In this document: positions 5,792 through 7,902 of the stretch, in pieces | Layout: each line of letters starts with the position of its first letter | Numbering within the stretch: position 1 is the first letter of the stretch | NCBI GenBank assembly: GCA_904502225.1 | Contig: CAJGDO010000032.1 | Span: forward strand, 1 to 7,902 | From: an uncultured Clostridia bacterium | GTDB taxonomy: Bacteria > Bacillota > Clostridia > Christensenellales > Borkfalkiaceae | Direction: 5' to 3' | Length of the DNA: 7,902 nt | Notes under the pieces: generated by a model | What the model was told of the DNA's origin: nothing | What the model saw: only the letters and a program-made list of their open reading frames with translations | The model's database searches: none | Program-made: the position numbers and the translations under genes

Positions 5792-6424
5792 ATGAGAAAA
5801 AATAAAAGAAGTTTAACAATGTTTTTAAGACGCAATGCCGTTTATTTAGTGCTTGGGCTTTGCATTTTGGCGGTGGGGTTATCAATAACCTTTATGCTAT
5901 TAACCAACAAAAACGATTTATCGCTAAAAGTTGATAACTCGCAAATTGTCAATCCAATGCCAGATGATAACAATGCAGAAACAGAAAATTCTGCCGTAAA
6001 CAAGCCTATATACTTTATCGTGCCAATCGCAAACCCAACGTCAGTTGGCGAATATTCAGAAACGATGGTGTATAACAGCACGCTTAACAGGTACTCTGCA
6101 CACCTTGCAGTTGATTATTATGCCCCAGAAGGCACAGACGTTTTGGCAGTGTTTGACGGAAGCGTTTTAAGTGTTGAAACAACCTTTTTGCAAGGCACAA
6201 CCATTACTATTGACCACGGAAACGGCCTATATTCAATCTATAACTCGCTTGCCGATGGCGACAGCGTTAGCGTTGGGCAAAAGGTCAGCCAAGGCGACGT
6301 GATAGGGCAAGTTTCAACCACGAACAGACAAGAATATAAAAATGGTGCACACCTTCACTTTGAAGTTAAAGAAAACGGCACGCTTATTGACCCAGCAAAA
6401 TATTTAGAATCACAAGAAAAGTAA
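5792..6424 (+). CDS. spoIIQ: SpoIIQ-like membrane-anchored M23 (LytM) protein
   Basis: This 210-residue protein has a basic N-terminus, one TM helix (about 17-37), a polar Asn/Asp-rich linker (40-70) and an M23 LytM domain (about 92-206). In the family, SpoIIQ is made in the forespore and binds SpoIIIAH across the intermembrane space, holding the engulfing membranes and the feeding channel together. The metal ligands are present: H104 and D108 (HLAVD) and H187/H189 (HLHF). The YxHL histidine of active endopeptidases is replaced, reading YNSL at 150-153, as in SpoIIQ (YQSL in B. subtilis). VYNSTLNRYSAHLAVD (93-108) also recalls the SpoIIQ segment before its domain. AAGGAG lies 7 nt upstream of ATG. 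A sigma-F-like promoter and the 138-aa gene precede it. The alternative is a generic M23 cell-wall hydrolase; one TM anchor, small size and promoter favour SpoIIQ. Confidence 0.82.
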   Translation: MRKNKRSLTMFLRRNAVYLVLGLCILAVGLSITFMLLTNKNDLSLKVDNSQIVNPMPDDNNAETENSAVNKPIYFIVPIANPTSVGEYSETMVYNSTLNRYSAHLAVDYYAPEGTDVLAVFDGSVLSVETTFLQGTTITIDHGNGLYSIYNSLADGDSVSVGQKVSQGDVIGQVSTTNRQEYKNGAHLHFEVKENGTLIDPAKYLESQEK

Positions 6425-6445
6425 TATAGTAATAAAAAAGCCAAG

Positions 6446-6487
6446 CCCCGAATAAGATTATGTTAAAGTATCTTATTCGGGGTTTTT
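6446..6487 (+). terminator. Intrinsic terminator fused to M1 peptidase start codon
   Basis: A perfect 13-bp stem (CCCCGAATAAGAT, 6446-6458, with ATCTTATTCGGGG, 6470-6482), an 11-nt loop, then TTTTT (6483-6487). It terminates the SpoIIQ-like transcript, whose stop is at 6424. The base after the T-tract is the A of ATG at 6488. GGGG (6479-6482) in the 3' arm is the only ribosome-binding candidate, 5 nt before ATG. Confidence 0.92.
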
Positions 6488-7902
6488 ATGAAAAGAATAA
6501 TCACTTTTTGCTTATGCTTTTTGACGCTAGTTTCGGTCGTTTGCGTAAGCGGTTGCAAGCAAAATGATAACGTAAACGCAAAGTATCAAATTAATTGCGA
6601 GTTAGACGGGTATACCTTAAACGCAACCCAAACGGTTGAGTTTACCAACACTTCTGATAACGTGATTACCGAGTTAAAGTTTAATCTGTTTGCAAACGCT
6701 TATAGAAAGGACGCAACCTATTCGCCAATTTCGGCACAATATTTATCAAGGGCATACCCAAACGGCATAAATTATGGCAACATTAAAATAAACCAAGCAA
6801 AAGTTGGCGATAAACCGGCACAGTTTGAAGTTGGTGGCGTTGACCAAAACGTTTTGACCGTTGATTTAGACGCAAGCATTTACCCTGATGAAAGGGTGAC
6901 GGTTTTTTTAGATTATACGGTAAATTTAGCCAACGTTGTTTCAAGAACGGGTTATAATTCTTCGACCATAAATTTAGCCAATTTTTATCCAATTTTGTGC
7001 GTGTTTGAAGACGGAAAGTTTTATGAGTGTGTTTACTATGATATCGGCGACCCGTTTTATAGCGAGTGTGCCGACTATAGCGTAAAACTTACTTGCGATA
7101 AAAAATACGTTGTTGCAAGCAGTGGCATATTAAAAAAAGAGAGCGTAAAAGAAAATAAAAAGACAAGCGAGTTTAAGGTGGAAAACGCCCGCTCTTTTGC
7201 CTTTGTTTTAAGCGAAAATTTTTCGGTGTTATCAAAAGACTGCTTGGGCGTTAAAATAAATTACTATTATTATAACGATTTAGAGCCTGAAAACTCTATT
7301 GAGTTTGCCGTTAAGGCAATAAAACTGTTCACCGAAAAGTTTGGCAAATTTGGCTATAAAAGCCTTGCGATAACTCAAACCGAGTTTGTACAAGGCGGAA
7401 TGGAATTCCCTGCATTAGTTATGATTAGCGATGAGTTGACGGGGCTTTCTTACGGCGAAGTTATCGTGCATGAAACGGCACACCAATGGTGGCAATCGGC
7501 AGTTGGGAATAACGAGATAGAAAACGGCTTTTTGGACGAAGGGCTTGCAGAATATTCGGTGGTGCTGTTTTATGAAAATTACCCTGAATATGGCTATACG
7601 AGAAAGAGTTTGATAAAGGCAAGTGAACAAACTTATAAGGTGTTTTGTTCGGTGAGCGATAAACTAAACGGCAAAGTCAACACGGTTATGACAAGAAGTT
7701 TAAAAGACTTTACAAGCGAATATGAATATGTGAACGTCGCTTATATTAAGCCGTGCATAATGTATGATAACTTGAGAACAACCATAGGAAACAAAAGGTT
7801 TTTTCAAGCCTTGCAAAGATATTACGAGCAGAATAAATTTAACAATGCAAAGCCAGATGATTTGGTGGGTGCGTTTGAAAAGGTTGGGGCTGGAACAAAC
7901 GG
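6488..7902 (+). CDS. M1-family metallopeptidase lipoprotein, 3'-truncated by window edge
   Basis: The frame is open from ATG at 6488 to the last base (471 codons seen, no stop). The N-terminus is a lipoprotein signal peptide with lipobox VSGC (C23 lipidated), so the enzyme should sit on the outer face of the membrane. M1 enzymes are zinc aminopeptidases that trim N-terminal residues from peptides. An N-terminal beta-rich domain (about 30-240) precedes the catalytic domain. GGMEF (303-307) corresponds to the GxMEN substrate-binding motif. HETAHQWW (328-335), 18 residues, then E351 in DEGLAEY is the complete HEXXH-X18-E gluzincin signature. Y419 in AYIKP is the likely catalytic tyrosine, followed by the usual helix with LRTTIGNKRFFQAL. 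All catalytic residues are present, so activity is expected. A terminator hairpin runs directly into its ATG. Substrate and precise subfamily cannot be told. It probably supplies amino acids from external peptides. Confidence 0.95.
   Translation, partial: MKRIITFCLCFLTLVSVVCVSGCKQNDNVNAKYQINCELDGYTLNATQTVEFTNTSDNVITELKFNLFANAYRKDATYSPISAQYLSRAYPNGINYGNIKINQAKVGDKPAQFEVGGVDQNVLTVDLDASIYPDERVTVFLDYTVNLANVVSRTGYNSSTINLANFYPILCVFEDGKFYECVYYDIGDPFYSECADYSVKLTCDKKYVVASSGILKKESVKENKKTSEFKVENARSFAFVLSENFSVLSKDCLGVKINYYYYNDLEPENSIEFAVKAIKLFTEKFGKFGYKSLAITQTEFVQGGMEFPALVMISDELTGLSYGEVIVHETAHQWWQSAVGNNEIENGFLDEGLAEYSVVLFYENYPEYGYTRKSLIKASEQTYKVFCSVSDKLNGKVNTVMTRSLKDFTSEYEYVNVAYIKPCIMYDNLRTTIGNKRFFQALQRYYEQNKFNNAKPDDLVGAFEKVGAGTN

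Noticed and set aside
7415..7630. Minus-strand open frame opposite the M1 peptidase.
   Set aside because: It lies across the HEXXH region of a well-supported gene and encodes nothing recognisable.
1..7902. Recoded TGA (Mollicutes-type code), mobile elements, CRISPR, tRNA.
   Set aside because: No in-frame TGA is needed in any gene, and TGG encodes the Trp residues. No terminal inverted repeats with transposase, no repeat-spacer series and no tRNA cloverleaf were seen by eye.

Overview
The window is an AT-rich stretch of a Gram-positive chromosome. A clostridia-like, low-GC Firmicutes (Bacillota) bacterium fits best. The grounds are an EF-Tu of bacterial type, sigma-A promoters close to consensus, GGAG-type ribosome binding sites, a SpoIIQ-like M23 protein, and two promoter-like sites of the forespore sigma-F type. 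The standard genetic code fits, and all seven complete stop codons are TAA. I see no mobile element, CRISPR array, tRNA or rRNA. No species can be named from the sequence alone.

Layout. (1) 1-993 is the 3' part of tuf (EF-Tu), closed by an intrinsic terminator. (2) 1072-3628 is a two-gene operon under a perfect TTGACA-17-TATAAT promoter. It encodes a 601-residue two-TM coiled-coil protein resembling DUF3137 and a LemA-family protein. It ends at a hairpin shared with the convergent HU gene. (3) 3694-3963 (minus) is an HU-type DNA-binding protein with an extended -10 promoter. (4) A divergent intergenic region holds a 9-bp inverted repeat and short direct repeats. It leads into a TTG-started 364-residue orphan protein with a cysteine cluster. 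(5) 5251-6424 is a small sporulation-like module: a 138-residue exported or membrane-anchored protein (possibly YwmB-like) and a SpoIIQ-like M23 protein. Each is preceded by GTATAAAA, then 11-12 nt, then GGCAATA, which resembles the sigma-F consensus. (6) 6488 to the window end is an M1 metallopeptidase lipoprotein, cut off by the window edge.

The most interesting structure is at 5251-5310. A perfect intrinsic terminator follows the 364-residue gene, and its T-tract runs directly into the ATG of the next gene. The sigma-F-like -10 lies on the 5' arm of that hairpin, so the predicted start of transcription falls in the loop. A transcript arriving from upstream would fold the hairpin and stop before the ATG. 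A transcript from the local promoter would carry only the 3' arm, could not fold it, and would leave the AGAGAG ribosome-binding candidate free. A second hairpin + T-tract + ATG fusion lies in front of the M1 gene (6446-6490), without an equally clear promoter.

In the working model, vegetative housekeeping genes (tuf, DUF3137-like/lemA, hup) flank a locus in which forespore-specific genes are insulated from upstream transcription by terminators that overlap their own promoters and ribosome binding sites.
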